Of a stretch of DNA of 64,000 nucleotides, positions 52,438-61,140 are shown piece after piece (the stretch's first letter is position 1; every line of letters starts with the position of its first letter). Where the stretch lies: assembly GCF_900096585.1 (NCBI RefSeq), contig NZ_FMYH01000010.1:1-64000 (forward strand), written 5' to 3'. Below the pieces are notes generated by a model that worked only from the letters and a program-made list of their open reading frames with translations, was not told where the DNA came from and did no database searches. This stretch comes from Sanguibacter gelidistatuariae. GTDB lineage: Bacteria > Actinomycetota > Actinomycetes > Actinomycetales > Cellulomonadaceae. The translations under genes were made by a program, and so were the position numbers.

Positions 52438-53783
52438 CGGTCCACGCCTCCAAGAACTGGGTCCAGTGATGCCACGGCCACGACGACGTCGGCCACCTGG
52501 CCGCCCTCGCACATGAGGGCCACGGCCTGCAGGTTGTTGAACGACGGGTCCCGGAAGTGCGCCCGGTAGGGGCGCGTGCCGCCGTCGGAGACGATGTGCG
52601 CGCCGAGCTCGCCGCGCGGGTGCTCCACGGTCTGGAACACCTGGCCGGTCGGGACCCGGAAGCCCTCGGTGACCAGCTTGAAGTGGTGGATCAGGGCCTC
52701 CATCGACTCGCCCATGATCTCCTTGATGTGATCGAGGGAGTTGCCCATCCCGTCGGTCCCGATGGCCAGCTGGGCCGGCCAGGCGATCTTCTTGTCCGCG
52801 ATCATGACCGGGTCGCCGGTCGACTTCTCGAGGCGCTCAATACACTGTGCGGCGATCTTCAGGGACTGGTAGCACTCCTCGAGGCGGAGCACCACGCGGG
52901 CGTAGGCGTCGGCGTCGGTCGAGGTGGGCACGTCGAAGTCGTAGGTCTCATACCCGCAGTACGGGTTGGCCTTGCGGACGTCGTAGGGCAGCCCGGCCGA
53001 GCGCAGAACCGGTCCGGTGACACCCAGGGCCATGGCGCCGGCCAGGCTGAGGTGCCCGGTGCCCTTGAGCCGCGAGGTGAAGATCGGGTTGGCGAGCATG
53101 AGGTCGGAGAGCTGCTTGAGGTACTTGCGGACCTCGACCTCGACCCGCGCGAACTCCTGCGACAGGCCGGCCGGGACGTCCTGGGCGACGCCGCCGGGGC
53201 GGACGAAGGCGTGGTTCATCCGCAGTCCGGTGATCATCTCGAAGATCCGCAGGATCTCCTCACGGGCCGTGAAGGAGATGGTCATGACGGTCGTCGCGCC
53301 CATCTCGTTGCCGCCGGTGCCCAGGCACACGAGGTGGCTGGCCACCCGGTTGAGCTCCATCAGGAACACCCGGATGACCTGCGCGCGCTCGGGGACGTCG
53401 TCGGCCACGCCGAGCAGCCGCTCGACGGCCAGGCAGTACGCCGTCTCCTGGAAGAAGGGGGCGAGATAGTCCATCCGCGTGCAGAAGGTCACGCCCTGGG
53501 TCCAGGTGCGGAACTCCATGTTCTTCTCGATGCCGGTGTGCAGGTAGCCGATGCCGCAGCGGGCCTCGGTGACCGTCTCGCCGTCGATCTCGAGCATGAG
53601 CCGCAGCACACCGTGGGTGGACGGGTGCTGGGGGCCCATGTTGACGACGATGCGCTCTTCGCCGAGCTCGGCGATCTCAGCGGCGATCTGGTCCCAGTCG
53701 CCGCCCGAGGCCTCGAAGGTGGGCAGGCCGGAGTCGTCGAGGGGTGCTTTGGTCGCGTGCGGGCGACCTTGCGCTTGCATCAT
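52434..53783 (-). CDS. nuoD: NADH-quinone oxidoreductase subunit D
   Basis: 449 residues, related to the large subunit of NiFe hydrogenases, and lining the quinone site. [20 protein letters not shown] carries the His of the quinone pocket and [20 protein letters not shown] the conserved Asp-Tyr. The C-terminus ends in PVLGGVDR as in all NuoD. GGAGG lies eight bases before ATG 53783, which overlaps the nuoC stop; a second ATG follows directly. Confidence 0.98.
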   Translation of the reverse strand: MMQAQGRPHATKAPLDDSGLPTFEASGGDWDQIAAEIAELGEERIVVNMGPQHPSTHGVLRLMLEIDGETVTEARCGIGYLHTGIEKNMEFRTWTQGVTFCTRMDYLAPFFQETAYCLAVERLLGVADDVPERAQVIRVFLMELNRVASHLVCLGTGGNEMGATTVMTISFTAREEILRIFEMITGLRMNHAFVRPGGVAQDVPAGLSQEFARVEVEVRKYLKQLSDLMLANPIFTSRLKGTGHLSLAGAMALGVTGPVLRSAGLPYDVRKANPYCGYETYDFDVPTSTDADAYARVVLRLEECYQSLKIAAQCIERLEKSTGDPVMIADKKIAWPAQLAIGTDGMGNSLDHIKEIMGESMEALIHHFKLVTEGFRVPTGQVFQTVEHPRGELGAHIVSDGGTRPYRAHFRDPSFNNLQAVALMCEGGQVADVVVAVASLDPVLGGVDR

Positions 53784-54559
53784 GAGTAGGACCTCCTCTG
53801 ATCCGGCGGGGGCACCGTGGCGCCCTTGTACTCCACGGGGATGCCGCCGAGCGGGTAGTCCTTGCGCTGGGGGTGACCAGGCCAGTCGTCGGGCATCTCG
53901 ATCCGGGCCAGGGCCGGGTGTCCGTCGAAGATGATGCCGAAGAAGTCCCAGGTCTCGCGCTCGTGCCAGTCGTTCGTCGGGTAGACGGTCGTGGTCGAGG
54001 GGATGTGCGGGTCGCCGTCCGGCACCGAGACCTCGAGCCGCAGGCTGCGGCTGTGGGTGATCGAGGTGAGGTGGTAGACGGCGTGCAGCTCGCGGCCCAC
54101 GTCGCCGGGGTAGTGCACCCCGGAGACGCCCAGGCTCAGCTCGAAGCGCAGGTCCTGGTCGTCGCGCAGCGCCTGGCACACGGCAACCAGGTGCTCGGGC
54201 GCCACATGCAGGGTCAGCTCGGAGTACTTGCTGGTGGCGAACGGCGGGTCGACGAGCACGCCGTTGATCGCGGCGTCGAAGCTCACGCCCGCCTCGGCAA
54301 GCACCTCGGCGAGGATGTCGACGGCCTCGTCGTACCAGCCGCCGTAGGGTCGTGGGCTCGCGTAGGCCATGGTGACCGGGTGGACGAGGCCACCGTAGCC
54401 GGAGGTGTCCCCCGAGCCCTGCACGCCGAACATGCCGGTGCGGACGTCGACGACCTCGAGGGGCTTGCGGTGGCCAGGGTCGGTGGGCGCCGCACCGATG
54501 TCACCACCCGGGGTGATGCCGCCGGGCGTGACGTCGTCGGGCGTTGCGTCGTCCGTCAT
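53780..54559 (-). CDS. nuoC: NADH-quinone oxidoreductase subunit C
   Basis: 259 residues. The conserved part ends with the signature [20 protein letters not shown] followed by [20 protein letters not shown], typical of the 30-kDa subunit. The first 60 residues are Thr/Gly/Pro-rich with [19 protein letters not shown], an actinobacterial extension. It overlaps nuoB by four bases. Confidence 0.97.
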   Translation of the reverse strand: MTDDATPDDVTPGGITPGGDIGAAPTDPGHRKPLEVVDVRTGMFGVQGSGDTSGYGGLVHPVTMAYASPRPYGGWYDEAVDILAEVLAEAGVSFDAAINGVLVDPPFATSKYSELTLHVAPEHLVAVCQALRDDQDLRFELSLGVSGVHYPGDVGRELHAVYHLTSITHSRSLRLEVSVPDGDPHIPSTTTVYPTNDWHERETWDFFGIIFDGHPALARIEMPDDWPGHPQRKDYPLGGIPVEYKGATVPPPDQRRSYS

Positions 54560-55107
54560 CGCAGCAGCCCGTTCATCTGGTGGGTGGGGGTCGCCTCGAG
54601 GGCGGCCGCCTCGGCGGCGCGTGCGGCCGCCTTGCGGTTCACGCCGAGGGGCTCGTCCTGGATCTGCTTGTGCAGCTCGAGGATCGCGTTGATGAGCATC
54701 TCCGGGCGCGGGGGGCACCCGGGCAGGTAGATGTCCACGGGCACGATGTGGTCGACACCCTGGACGATCGCGTAGTTGTTGAACATGCCGCCGCTCGAGG
54801 CGCACACGCCCATGGACAGGACCCACTTGGGCTCGGCCATCTGGTCGTAGACCTGGCGCACGACAGGTGCCATCTTCTGGCTGACCCGACCGGCGACGAT
54901 CATGAGGTCCGCCTGGCGCGGGGACGCGCGGAACACCTCCATGCCGAAGCGAGACAGGTCGAAGCGGCTCGCGCCGGCGGCCATCATCTCGATCGCGCAG
55001 CAGGCGAGGCCGAAGGTCACCGGCCACAGCGAACCTTTACGGAAGTACCCGGCCAGGTCTTCGATCGTGGTCAGGAGGAATCCAGACGGAGCCTCTTCGA
55101 TGCCCAT
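54556..55107 (-). CDS. nuoB: NADH-quinone oxidoreductase subunit B
   Basis: 183 residues, binds the terminal 4Fe-4S cluster N2 that reduces menaquinone. Ligands are in [20 protein letters not shown] (adjacent Cys pair), in [20 protein letters not shown], and in [14 protein letters not shown]. The start is at ATG 55107, 47 bases after nuoA. Confidence 0.98.
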   Translation of the reverse strand: MGIEEAPSGFLLTTIEDLAGYFRKGSLWPVTFGLACCAIEMMAAGASRFDLSRFGMEVFRASPRQADLMIVAGRVSQKMAPVVRQVYDQMAEPKWVLSMGVCASSGGMFNNYAIVQGVDHIVPVDIYLPGCPPRPEMLINAILELHKQIQDEPLGVNRKAAARAAEAAALEATPTHQMNGLLR

Positions 55108-55154
55108 GTCTCACAGCCTTTCGTCGAGCACAGTGTCACGCGCCGTGGCGGAGG

Positions 55155-55517
55155 TCAGACCCATTCGAATCCACCTCGACGCCACTCGTAGATGAACGGC
55201 ACCGTGATGAGCGCCAAGAAGGCGAGCATCGCGACCAGTCCGAAGGTGGCCAGCGTGGTGAAGTCCACCGCCCACGGGTAGAGGAACACCACCTCGATGT
55301 CGAAGATGATGAACGTCATCGCCACCAAGTAGTACTTGACCGGGAACCGGCCGCCGCCGGCGGCGAGCGGGGTGGGTTCGATCCCGCACTCGTACGCGTC
55401 GAGCTTGGCGCGGTTGTAGCGCTTGGGCCCGATGACCGCGCTCGCGCCCACCCCACCGAGGGCGAGCACCATGGCGATCCCCATGAGGACCAGAAGAGGA
55501 ACATACGGATTGTTCAT
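55155..55517 (-). CDS. nuoA: NADH-quinone oxidoreductase subunit A
   Basis: 120 residues, three membrane helices. KLDAYECGIEPTPLAAGGGR then FPVKYYLVAMTFIIFDIEVV includes the loop and acidic helix that move with the quinone site. ATG 55517 shares bases with the stop of the upstream reductase gene (ATGA-type overlap), so the complex I genes are translated together with the menaquinone reductase. Confidence 0.97.
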   Translation of the reverse strand: MNNPYVPLLVLMGIAMVLALGGVGASAVIGPKRYNRAKLDAYECGIEPTPLAAGGGRFPVKYYLVAMTFIIFDIEVVFLYPWAVDFTTLATFGLVAMLAFLALITVPFIYEWRRGGFEWV

Positions 55518-56809
55518 GCGGAGCGCACCACCCTGGTAAGACCCGCGATGACTCGGTCGACGACGTCGCCACCGTGGGGTTCGTAACAGTCGGACAGAAG
55601 CTTGACGACGAACTTCATGATCAACGGCCGAGGCAGCCCGTACTTGGTGCACAGGTGCATGATCTGCGGGTGCTCGATGAGCTTCACGAAGTATCGGCCG
55701 AGTGTGTAGTACCCGCCGAGATCCCTGCGCATGATCTCCGGGTAGGTGGCCAGCGCACGCTCGCGCGCCGCGTCCGTGCCGCGCACGCGGGCCTGCGCGA
55801 CGGCGTCGGCCGCCGCGCGCCCGGCCTGCATGGCGTAGGCGATGCCCTCACCGTTGAACGGGCTGACCATGCCGCCGGCGTCGCCGATGAGCATGAGGCC
55901 CTTGGTGTAGAGGGGCTTGCGGTTGAAGCCCATCGGCAGCGCGGCACCGCGCACCGGGCCGATCTGGTTCTCAGGGGTAAAGCCCCATTCCGCGGGGGTG
56001 TTCTCCATCCAGCGGGCGAAGAGGTTCTTGTAGTCGATCTTCGTGGCCGCCGCGGTCGAGGACACCGAGCCGAGGCCGACGTTGACGGTCCCGTCGCCGA
56101 GGGCGAAGATCCAGCCGTAGCCGGGCAGCAGGTTGGACTTGCCGGGCACGCCGTCCCACAGCTCGAGCTGGGACTCCATCCACGGGTCGTCGTGGCGGGG
56201 GCTCGTGAAGTACGTGCGGACGGCGACGCCCATCGGCCGGTTGTTCGACTTCTCGATGCCGATCGCGGTGGCCATCCGGGCCGAGACGCCGTCGGCGGCG
56301 ATGACGACGGGCGCACGGTAGGTGCGTTCCTCCCCGGCGCGGCGGCCGGCGTCGTCCACGGGACGGGCGGTGACGCCGACGACGCGGCCGGTGCGCTCGT
56401 CGATCACGGGCCCGGTGACGTTGGTGCGTTCCATGAGCTTGGCGCCGGTCGCGCGGGCGTGCTCGGCCAGGGTCTGGTCGAAGTTCATCCGCGAGCGCGC
56501 GAGCCCGTAGGCGGGGTAGCTCTTGAGCTCGGGCCAGGGGAACTCGTAGGAGCGTCCGCCGGCGACGGCGCGCAGCCCGATGTTGCGGATCCAGCCGTCT
56601 TCGGCGCGGGTGGGGACGCCCATCCGGACGAGCTCGCTCACGGCTCGCGGGGTGAGGCCGTCGCCGCAGATCTTGTCGCGCGGGAAGCTGGACTTCTCCA
56701 TGAGGAGCACGTCGAGCCCCGCGGCGGCGCAGTAGTGGGCGGCGGCAGATCCTGCCGGCCCTGCGCCTACGACGATGACGTCTGCGTCATCGCTGCCGGT
56801 GAGTCTCAT
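55514..56809 (-). CDS. menJ: Geranylgeranyl-reductase-family flavoprotein, probable menaquinone reductase (MenJ type)
   Basis: 431 residues. The FAD-binding motif is VIVVGAGPAGSAAAHYCAAA at the N-terminus. KSSFPRDKICGDGLTPRAVS is the family hallmark, and GLMLIGDAGGMVSPFNGEGI then AYAMQAGRAAADAV is the C-terminal FAD site. Mycobacterial MenJ of this family saturates the beta-isoprene unit of menaquinone. The position directly in front of nuoA, overlapping it, supports a quinone substrate here too. A role in lipid or carotenoid prenyl reduction cannot be excluded. It is the first gene of the long nuo transcript. Confidence 0.85.
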   Translation of the reverse strand: MRLTGSDDADVIVVGAGPAGSAAAHYCAAAGLDVLLMEKSSFPRDKICGDGLTPRAVSELVRMGVPTRAEDGWIRNIGLRAVAGGRSYEFPWPELKSYPAYGLARSRMNFDQTLAEHARATGAKLMERTNVTGPVIDERTGRVVGVTARPVDDAGRRAGEERTYRAPVVIAADGVSARMATAIGIEKSNNRPMGVAVRTYFTSPRHDDPWMESQLELWDGVPGKSNLLPGYGWIFALGDGTVNVGLGSVSSTAAATKIDYKNLFARWMENTPAEWGFTPENQIGPVRGAALPMGFNRKPLYTKGLMLIGDAGGMVSPFNGEGIAYAMQAGRAAADAVAQARVRGTDAARERALATYPEIMRRDLGGYYTLGRYFVKLIEHPQIMHLCTKYGLPRPLIMKFVVKLLSDCYEPHGGDVVDRVIAGLTRVVRSA

Positions 56810-56890
56810 GTTCCTGTTGCCTCTTCACGAACCTGCGGGTCAAGCCTGGGATATTCGGGTGTCGAACTGTTTCAGCGCGCCAACCGTCGA

Positions 56891-56914
56891 CGTTTGTGAA
56901 GCGAGTCACAAACG
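56891..56914. promoter_or_regulatory. CRP/GlxR-type binding site upstream of the menJ-nuo operon
   Basis: CGTTTGTGA-AGCGAG-TCACAAACG is a perfect inverted repeat with 9-bp arms. Its core TGTGA-N6-TCACA matches the CRP/GlxR consensus exactly. The centre is 93 bases before the menJ ATG. Possible minus-strand -10 boxes lie on both sides (GAATAT at 56851-56856; TAGAGT just upstream of the site), so activation and repression are both possible. Confidence 0.75.
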
Positions 56915-56946
56915 ATAACGCCACTCTAGTCACCGGACCCTCCGAT

Positions 56947-56962
56947 GTCTGCTTAGGCAGAC
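56947..56962 (-). terminator. Candidate menG terminator hairpin
   Basis: GTCTGC-TTAG-GCAGAC is a perfect 6-bp hairpin 28 bases after the menG stop on the minus strand. No T-run follows. It separates menG from the promoter region of the nuo operon. Confidence 0.45.
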
Positions 56963-56990
56963 CTTCCTTAGGCCGCCCGCGGGCAGCGCA

Positions 56991-57686
56991 TCAGGCCGCG
57001 CGGGTCCCGCGGTGCAGCGCGACGATGCCGCCGGTCAGGTTTCGGTAGCCGACCTTGCTCCACCCGGCGGACAGCATGAGCCGGCCCAGGTCCTCCTGGG
57101 CCGGCCAAGCCCGGATGGACTCGGCCAGGTACTCATACGACCCGGGGTCTTTGGTCACCGCGCCGGCGACCTTCGGCAAGGCCCGCATGAGGTACTCGCT
57201 GTACGCCGTGCGCAGCGGCGCCCAGGTCGGAGCGGAGAACTCGCAGATGACGATGCGTCCCCCCGGACGCACGACCCGGTGCATCTCGGCCAGGGCCCCC
57301 ACGGTGTCCACGACGTTGCGCAACCCGAAGGAGATGGTCGCCACGTCGAAGGACTCGTCCGCGAAGGGAAGCTTGGTCGCGTCGCCCGCGGTGAAGGGGA
57401 GGTCGGGGCGCCGGTCCTTGCCCACGGCGAGCATGCCGAAGGAGAAGTCGCAGGGCACCACGAGCGCGCCGGCCGCAGCGAAAGGCTCGCTCGAGGTCCC
57501 GGTCCCGGCGGCGAGGTCGAGGACCCGCTCGCCCTGGATCGCGCCGACCGCCTTGACGGTCGCCCGACGCCACGAGCGGTCCTGCCCGAGCGAGATGAGG
57601 TCGTTGGTGAGGTCGTAGTGACGGGCGATACCGTCAAACATCGAGGCGACCTCGGAGGGCTTCTTCTCCAGACTGGCACGTGACAT
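56991..57686 (-). CDS. menG: Demethylmenaquinone methyltransferase
   Basis: 231 residues, class I SAM-dependent methyltransferase of the UbiE/MenG family that makes menaquinone from demethylmenaquinone. Family motifs: [20 protein letters not shown] then DRSWRR, SAM-binding [16 protein letters not shown], and [20 protein letters not shown] then [15 protein letters not shown]. The host uses menaquinone (no ubiquinone genes are seen), so MenG rather than UbiE is the function. It is divergent from menF, 93 bases apart. Confidence 0.95.
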   Translation of the reverse strand: MSRASLEKKPSEVASMFDGIARHYDLTNDLISLGQDRSWRRATVKAVGAIQGERVLDLAAGTGTSSEPFAAAGALVVPCDFSFGMLAVGKDRRPDLPFTAGDATKLPFADESFDVATISFGLRNVVDTVGALAEMHRVVRPGGRIVICEFSAPTWAPLRTAYSEYLMRALPKVAGAVTKDPGSYEYLAESIRAWPAQEDLGRLMLSAGWSKVGYRNLTGGIVALHRGTRAA

Positions 57687-57779
57687 GGCCCCATCGTCTC
57701 ACCTGGGCAGGCATGCCCAGGCCCGCCGCCGATGCGCCCCGTCCCCCGGTCCGCGGGATGAGTCGTAGGCTTGGAGGCG

Positions 57780-59117
57780 ATGAGTTCCCAGCCGGCCGCC
57801 CCGAGCGATTCCCCCCAGCCCCGCCCCACAGCCCTCGTGGTCCGCACGACCGCACTCGACGGCATCCTCGACTCCGACGCCGCCGCCCTGCTGCGCCTGT
57901 TGCCCCCCACCGGCCCCCTGGCCTGGGTGCGCCGCGGCGACGGCCTCGTCGCCTGGGGCGAGGTGGCCCGGATCGAGACCGGCGGCGCCTCCCGCTTTGC
58001 CGAGGCCGAGGCCGCCTGGGCGACGATGCGCGCCCATGCGATCGTGCGCGACGACATCACACTTCCGGGTACCGGACCGGTCGCCTTCGGGTCCTTCGCC
58101 TTCGACGAGTCCTCCGCGGCGGGCGGTGTGCTCATCGTCCCGCGCGTCGTCGTAGGTCGTCGTGGGGACCGATCCTGGATCACCACGATCACCACGTCCG
58201 ACGCCGTCCCCACGCTCAGCCCCGTGCCGTCGCTCGCGGACGTGGTCGCCCGGGCCGGCGGGACCACGCCGATCACCTCCCCCGGCGCCGTCACGTACGT
58301 CCCCGGCGCGGTCAGCGACGCCGACTGGATCGACGCCGTCGACGAGGCAGTCGAGCGGATCCGCGCGGGCAGGCTCGACAAGGTCGTCATGGCGCGCGAC
58401 GTCGTCGCCCACACGACCGAGCCGATCGACCCCCGGTGGCTGCTCACCCGGCTGGCTGACTCCTATACGGGCTGCTGGACCTTCAGCGTCGACGGCATGG
58501 TCGGGGCGACCCCCGAGCTGCTGGTCCGCAGCGAGAAGGGCCTGGTCACCTCGCGCGTGCTGGCCGGGACGATCCGGCGCACGGGTGGCGAGGAGGCGGA
58601 CGTGGCCCGCGCGGCGGTCTTGGCGCACTCCTCCAAGGACCTCGAGGAGCACGAGTACGCGGTGACCTCGGTCGCCCAGGCGCTCGAGCCGTTCTGCCAG
58701 TCGCTCAACGTCCCCGAGACGCCCTTCGTGCTCCACCTGCCCAACGTGCTGCACCTGGCCAGCGACGTCACCGGGGTGCTGTGCACGTCGTCCGGGACCG
58801 CGCCGTCGAGCCTGTCGCTCGCGGCCGCGCTGCACCCGACCGCGGCGGTCTGCGGCACCCCCACGCCCGTGGCCAACGAGCTCATCCGGGAGATCGAGGG
58901 CATGGACCGTGCCCGGTATGCCGGACCGGTCGGATGGATGGGCGCGGACGGCGACGGTGAGTGGGGCATCGCCCTGCGCTCGGCGTCGCTCGACCCGGAC
59001 GATCCGCGCCGTCTCCGGCTGTTCGCCGGCTGCGGCGTCGTCGCAGCCTCGGACCCGGCCTCCGAGCTGGCCGAGACCGAGGCCAAGCTCGAGCCGATGC
59101 GGCACGCGCTCGGCTGA
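57780..59117 (+). CDS. menF: Isochorismate synthase MenF
   Basis: 445 residues of the chorismate-binding fold. The general-base lysine is in AGRLDKVVMARDVVAHT. The metal-binding glutamates lie in KDLEEHEYAVTSVAQAL and AGCGVVAASDPASELAETEA. RYAGPVGWMGADGDGEWGIA is the C-terminal signature. It isomerises chorismate to isochorismate, the first step towards menaquinone. A siderophore-type isochorismate synthase (EntC/DhbC) is less likely given the men genes around. GGAGG is unusually close to the ATG, so the true start may differ by a few codons. Confidence 0.92.
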   Translation: MSSQPAAPSDSPQPRPTALVVRTTALDGILDSDAAALLRLLPPTGPLAWVRRGDGLVAWGEVARIETGGASRFAEAEAAWATMRAHAIVRDDITLPGTGPVAFGSFAFDESSAAGGVLIVPRVVVGRRGDRSWITTITTSDAVPTLSPVPSLADVVARAGGTTPITSPGAVTYVPGAVSDADWIDAVDEAVERIRAGRLDKVVMARDVVAHTTEPIDPRWLLTRLADSYTGCWTFSVDGMVGATPELLVRSEKGLVTSRVLAGTIRRTGGEEADVARAAVLAHSSKDLEEHEYAVTSVAQALEPFCQSLNVPETPFVLHLPNVLHLASDVTGVLCTSSGTAPSSLSLAAALHPTAAVCGTPTPVANELIREIEGMDRARYAGPVGWMGADGDGEWGIALRSASLDPDDPRRLRLFAGCGVVAASDPASELAETEAKLEPMRHALG

Positions 59118-59177
59118 GACCAGCTCCGCCCGTCTGTCTGTCCGTCTGTCCCTGGCGCGCACGACCTGGACGACATG

Positions 59178-59215
59178 CAAAGGCCAGCGCTCTCGGGGAA
59201 GAGCACTGGCCTTTG
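59178..59215. terminator. Bidirectional terminator between menF and htrA
   Basis: Arms of 16 bp (59178-59193 and 59200-59215; 15 of 16 pairs) around the loop CGGGGA form a strong hairpin with CAAAGGCCAG at its base. It is bounded by TTTG on both strands and lies between the ends of two convergent genes, 60 bases from each. Confidence 0.85.
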
Positions 59216-59277
59216 TCTGCCCTCGCCGAGCGCCTGGGGGGATGGCGCTCGTGAGGAAGTGTTCAGCCCACGGGGCG

Positions 59278-60882
59278 TCAGTTCCCGTTCGCCCCGGGGA
59301 GGAGCTGATCCAGGTTCGGGATCCCGCTGGGGTTGTCGGAGCCGTTCTGAGCGGAGCCGGGGCCGCTCTGACCGGAGCTGCCCGAGGATCCGTCGGAGTT
59401 CGACGTCGTGTCCTCGGCCTTGGTGGCGAGGGTCGCCTTGACCTCGAGGGCCTTGCCGTCGCGCACCACGGTCAGCGTGACCTCGGTGTTGGCTGGCAGG
59501 GCGCGGACGAATCCGGTGAGGGACTCAGCGCCGGTCACGGCCTCGCCGTCGATCGCGACGATGACGTCGTCGACCTTGAGCCCGGCCTTCTCGGCCGGCG
59601 ATCCGGTCGAGACCGACTTCACGACGGCGCCCTGGCGGGTCGTGCCGTCGGCCGTCCCTGTGCCGTCGGCGAGGCTGACGCCCAGGAAGGCGTGCTGGGC
59701 GGTCCCGGAAGCGATCAGCTGGGAGCCGATGTTCTGCGCGAGGCTCGCCGGGATGGCGAAGCCGAGGCCGATGGACCCGGACTGACCGGATCCCGAGGAC
59801 AGCGACGCGATCGAGGACGTGATGCCGATGACCTCACCGCTCGCGTTGAACAACGGGCCACCGCTGTTGCCCGGGTTGATCGCGGCGTCGATCTGGATCG
59901 CGTTGGTCACCACGGCCGTCTGGTCCGAGGTGGTCGTCGCGGTGCTGACCGGCCGGTTGATCGCCGAGACGATGCCCGTGGTGGCTGTGTTGGACAGTCC
60001 GAGCGGGTTGCCCATGGCCATCACCGGCTCGCCCACGACGACCTTGGAGGAGTTGGCGAAGACGGCCGACTTGAGGTCGCTCGGCGGGTCCACCAGCTTG
60101 ACGACGGCAAGGTCGGTCGCCGGGTCGAGCCCGGTGATCTTCGCCTCGTAGATGCGCCCGTCGTTCAGTGTCACCTGGACCGTGTCGTTGGCGGCTCCCG
60201 AGACCACGTGGTCGTTCGTGAGGATGTGGCCCTCACTGTCGATGATCACACCTGATCCTTCGCCCGAGCCCTCGGCCGTGGTGACCGCGATGGCTACGAC
60301 GGACGGGGCGACGGCCGAGGACACGGCCTGCCAGTCCGGGTTGGTCACGGTGGACGAGACCACCGGGACGGCGACGGAGGAGTCGCCCTTCTGGCCGATC
60401 GACCCGAAGCTCGACGAGTTCGCGGTCGCGGAGCTGTTCCCGTCGAACTGCCCGGTCACCGCGGCGGTGCCGAGGCTCGCGAGGACGGCCGCAGCGACCG
60501 CCGTGGCGGCGATCGGGACGAACAGGCGGCGCTTCGCCGGGGCCTGCGCTCCGCCGGATGCTGGCTGGCCGGACTGGGCCTGCGTGTGCTGCTGGGCCTG
60601 CTGGTGCGCATAGTGCGGTGCCTGCGGTGATGCGCTCTGCCCGGCGTTCGCGTAAGAGTGCTCGACCGAGGAGTTCACGTACTGCGGATGCTGTGGCTGC
60701 TGTGGCTGCTGTGGCTGCTGTGGCTGCTGCTGGTGAGCCTGGGGCTGCCCGTAGACCGGAGCCGCGGGTGCCTGCTGGCCCTGCGGTGCGGCGGGTGCCG
60801 GCGGGACGGGCGGCATCTGCGTAGGTTCACCAGAGTTCTGAGGGCTGAGGCTGTCACCACTGGGGGTGTTGTTGATGCTCAT
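59278..60882 (-). CDS. HtrA-type membrane serine protease with PDZ domain
   Basis: 534 residues. The N-terminal 115 residues are cytosolic, Gln/Pro-rich, with a QQP repeat. One membrane helix is at about 120-142. The trypsin-like domain has His225 (LTNDHVV), Asp257 (DPATDLAV) and Ser340 (NPGNSGGPLFN), all intact. A PDZ domain (about 395-480) carries the HAFLGVSL binding loop, and a Ser/Gly-rich tail follows. This is the layout of actinobacterial HtrA/PepD proteases that act outside the membrane in envelope quality control. GGAAGGTGG precedes the ATG. It is usually under envelope-stress regulators, but none is seen here. Confidence 0.94.
   Translation of the reverse strand: MSINNTPSGDSLSPQNSGEPTQMPPVPPAPAAPQGQQAPAAPVYGQPQAHQQQPQQPQQPQQPQHPQYVNSSVEHSYANAGQSASPQAPHYAHQQAQQHTQAQSGQPASGGAQAPAKRRLFVPIAATAVAAAVLASLGTAAVTGQFDGNSSATANSSSFGSIGQKGDSSVAVPVVSSTVTNPDWQAVSSAVAPSVVAIAVTTAEGSGEGSGVIIDSEGHILTNDHVVSGAANDTVQVTLNDGRIYEAKITGLDPATDLAVVKLVDPPSDLKSAVFANSSKVVVGEPVMAMGNPLGLSNTATTGIVSAINRPVSTATTTSDQTAVVTNAIQIDAAINPGNSGGPLFNASGEVIGITSSIASLSSGSGQSGSIGLGFAIPASLAQNIGSQLIASGTAQHAFLGVSLADGTGTADGTTRQGAVVKSVSTGSPAEKAGLKVDDVIVAIDGEAVTGAESLTGFVRALPANTEVTLTVVRDGKALEVKATLATKAEDTTSNSDGSSGSSGQSGPGSAQNGSDNPSGIPNLDQLLPGANGN
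60691..60726. repeat. Nine-base tandem repeat in the htrA gene (4 copies of CTGTGGCTG)
   Basis: Four exact copies in a row (36 bp) encode (QQP)n in the cytosolic N-terminal tail. The unit keeps the frame, so copy-number change would only alter tail length. Confidence 0.95.
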
Positions 60883-61019
60883 GGGGTCCACCTTCCTTCG
60901 ACTGCACCCCACTCAACCGTGTTGGTCTGTGATGTGGCTTGAACTTCCCTGAGGATTTGCTGCAAGTTATCGGCAGTCCCCCGCAGCCCTCACCCACGTC
61001 CCCACACCCAGTCCGCCAG

Positions 61020-61090
61020 CCGAGCATAGGTGTCCGGATTCCGCCCCGTTCTGATGACATACAGGACGGAATTCGGACACCTATGCTCGG
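61020..61090. repeat. Long inverted repeat, type C (CCGAGCATAGGTGTCCG)
   Basis: Arms of 24 bp (61020-61043 and 61067-61090) match at 23 positions, with a 23-base spacer. The element lies 51 bases after the menD stop and about 140 bases upstream of the htrA start, in a non-coding gap of 258 bases. It probably ends the menC-menD transcript. Apart from this repeat the gap presumably holds the htrA promoter, which I could not pin down. Confidence 0.9.
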
Positions 61091-61140
61091 TGCGCCGGAC
61101 CGGACCGGACTGGACCGGGCACACCGAGGCACCAGGTGGG

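Noticed and set aside
56951-56972. TTAGGCAGACCTTCCTTAGG considered as a DtxR/IdeR iron box
   Set aside because: It is a direct, not inverted, arrangement of CTTAGG and does not fit the 19-bp palindromic consensus.
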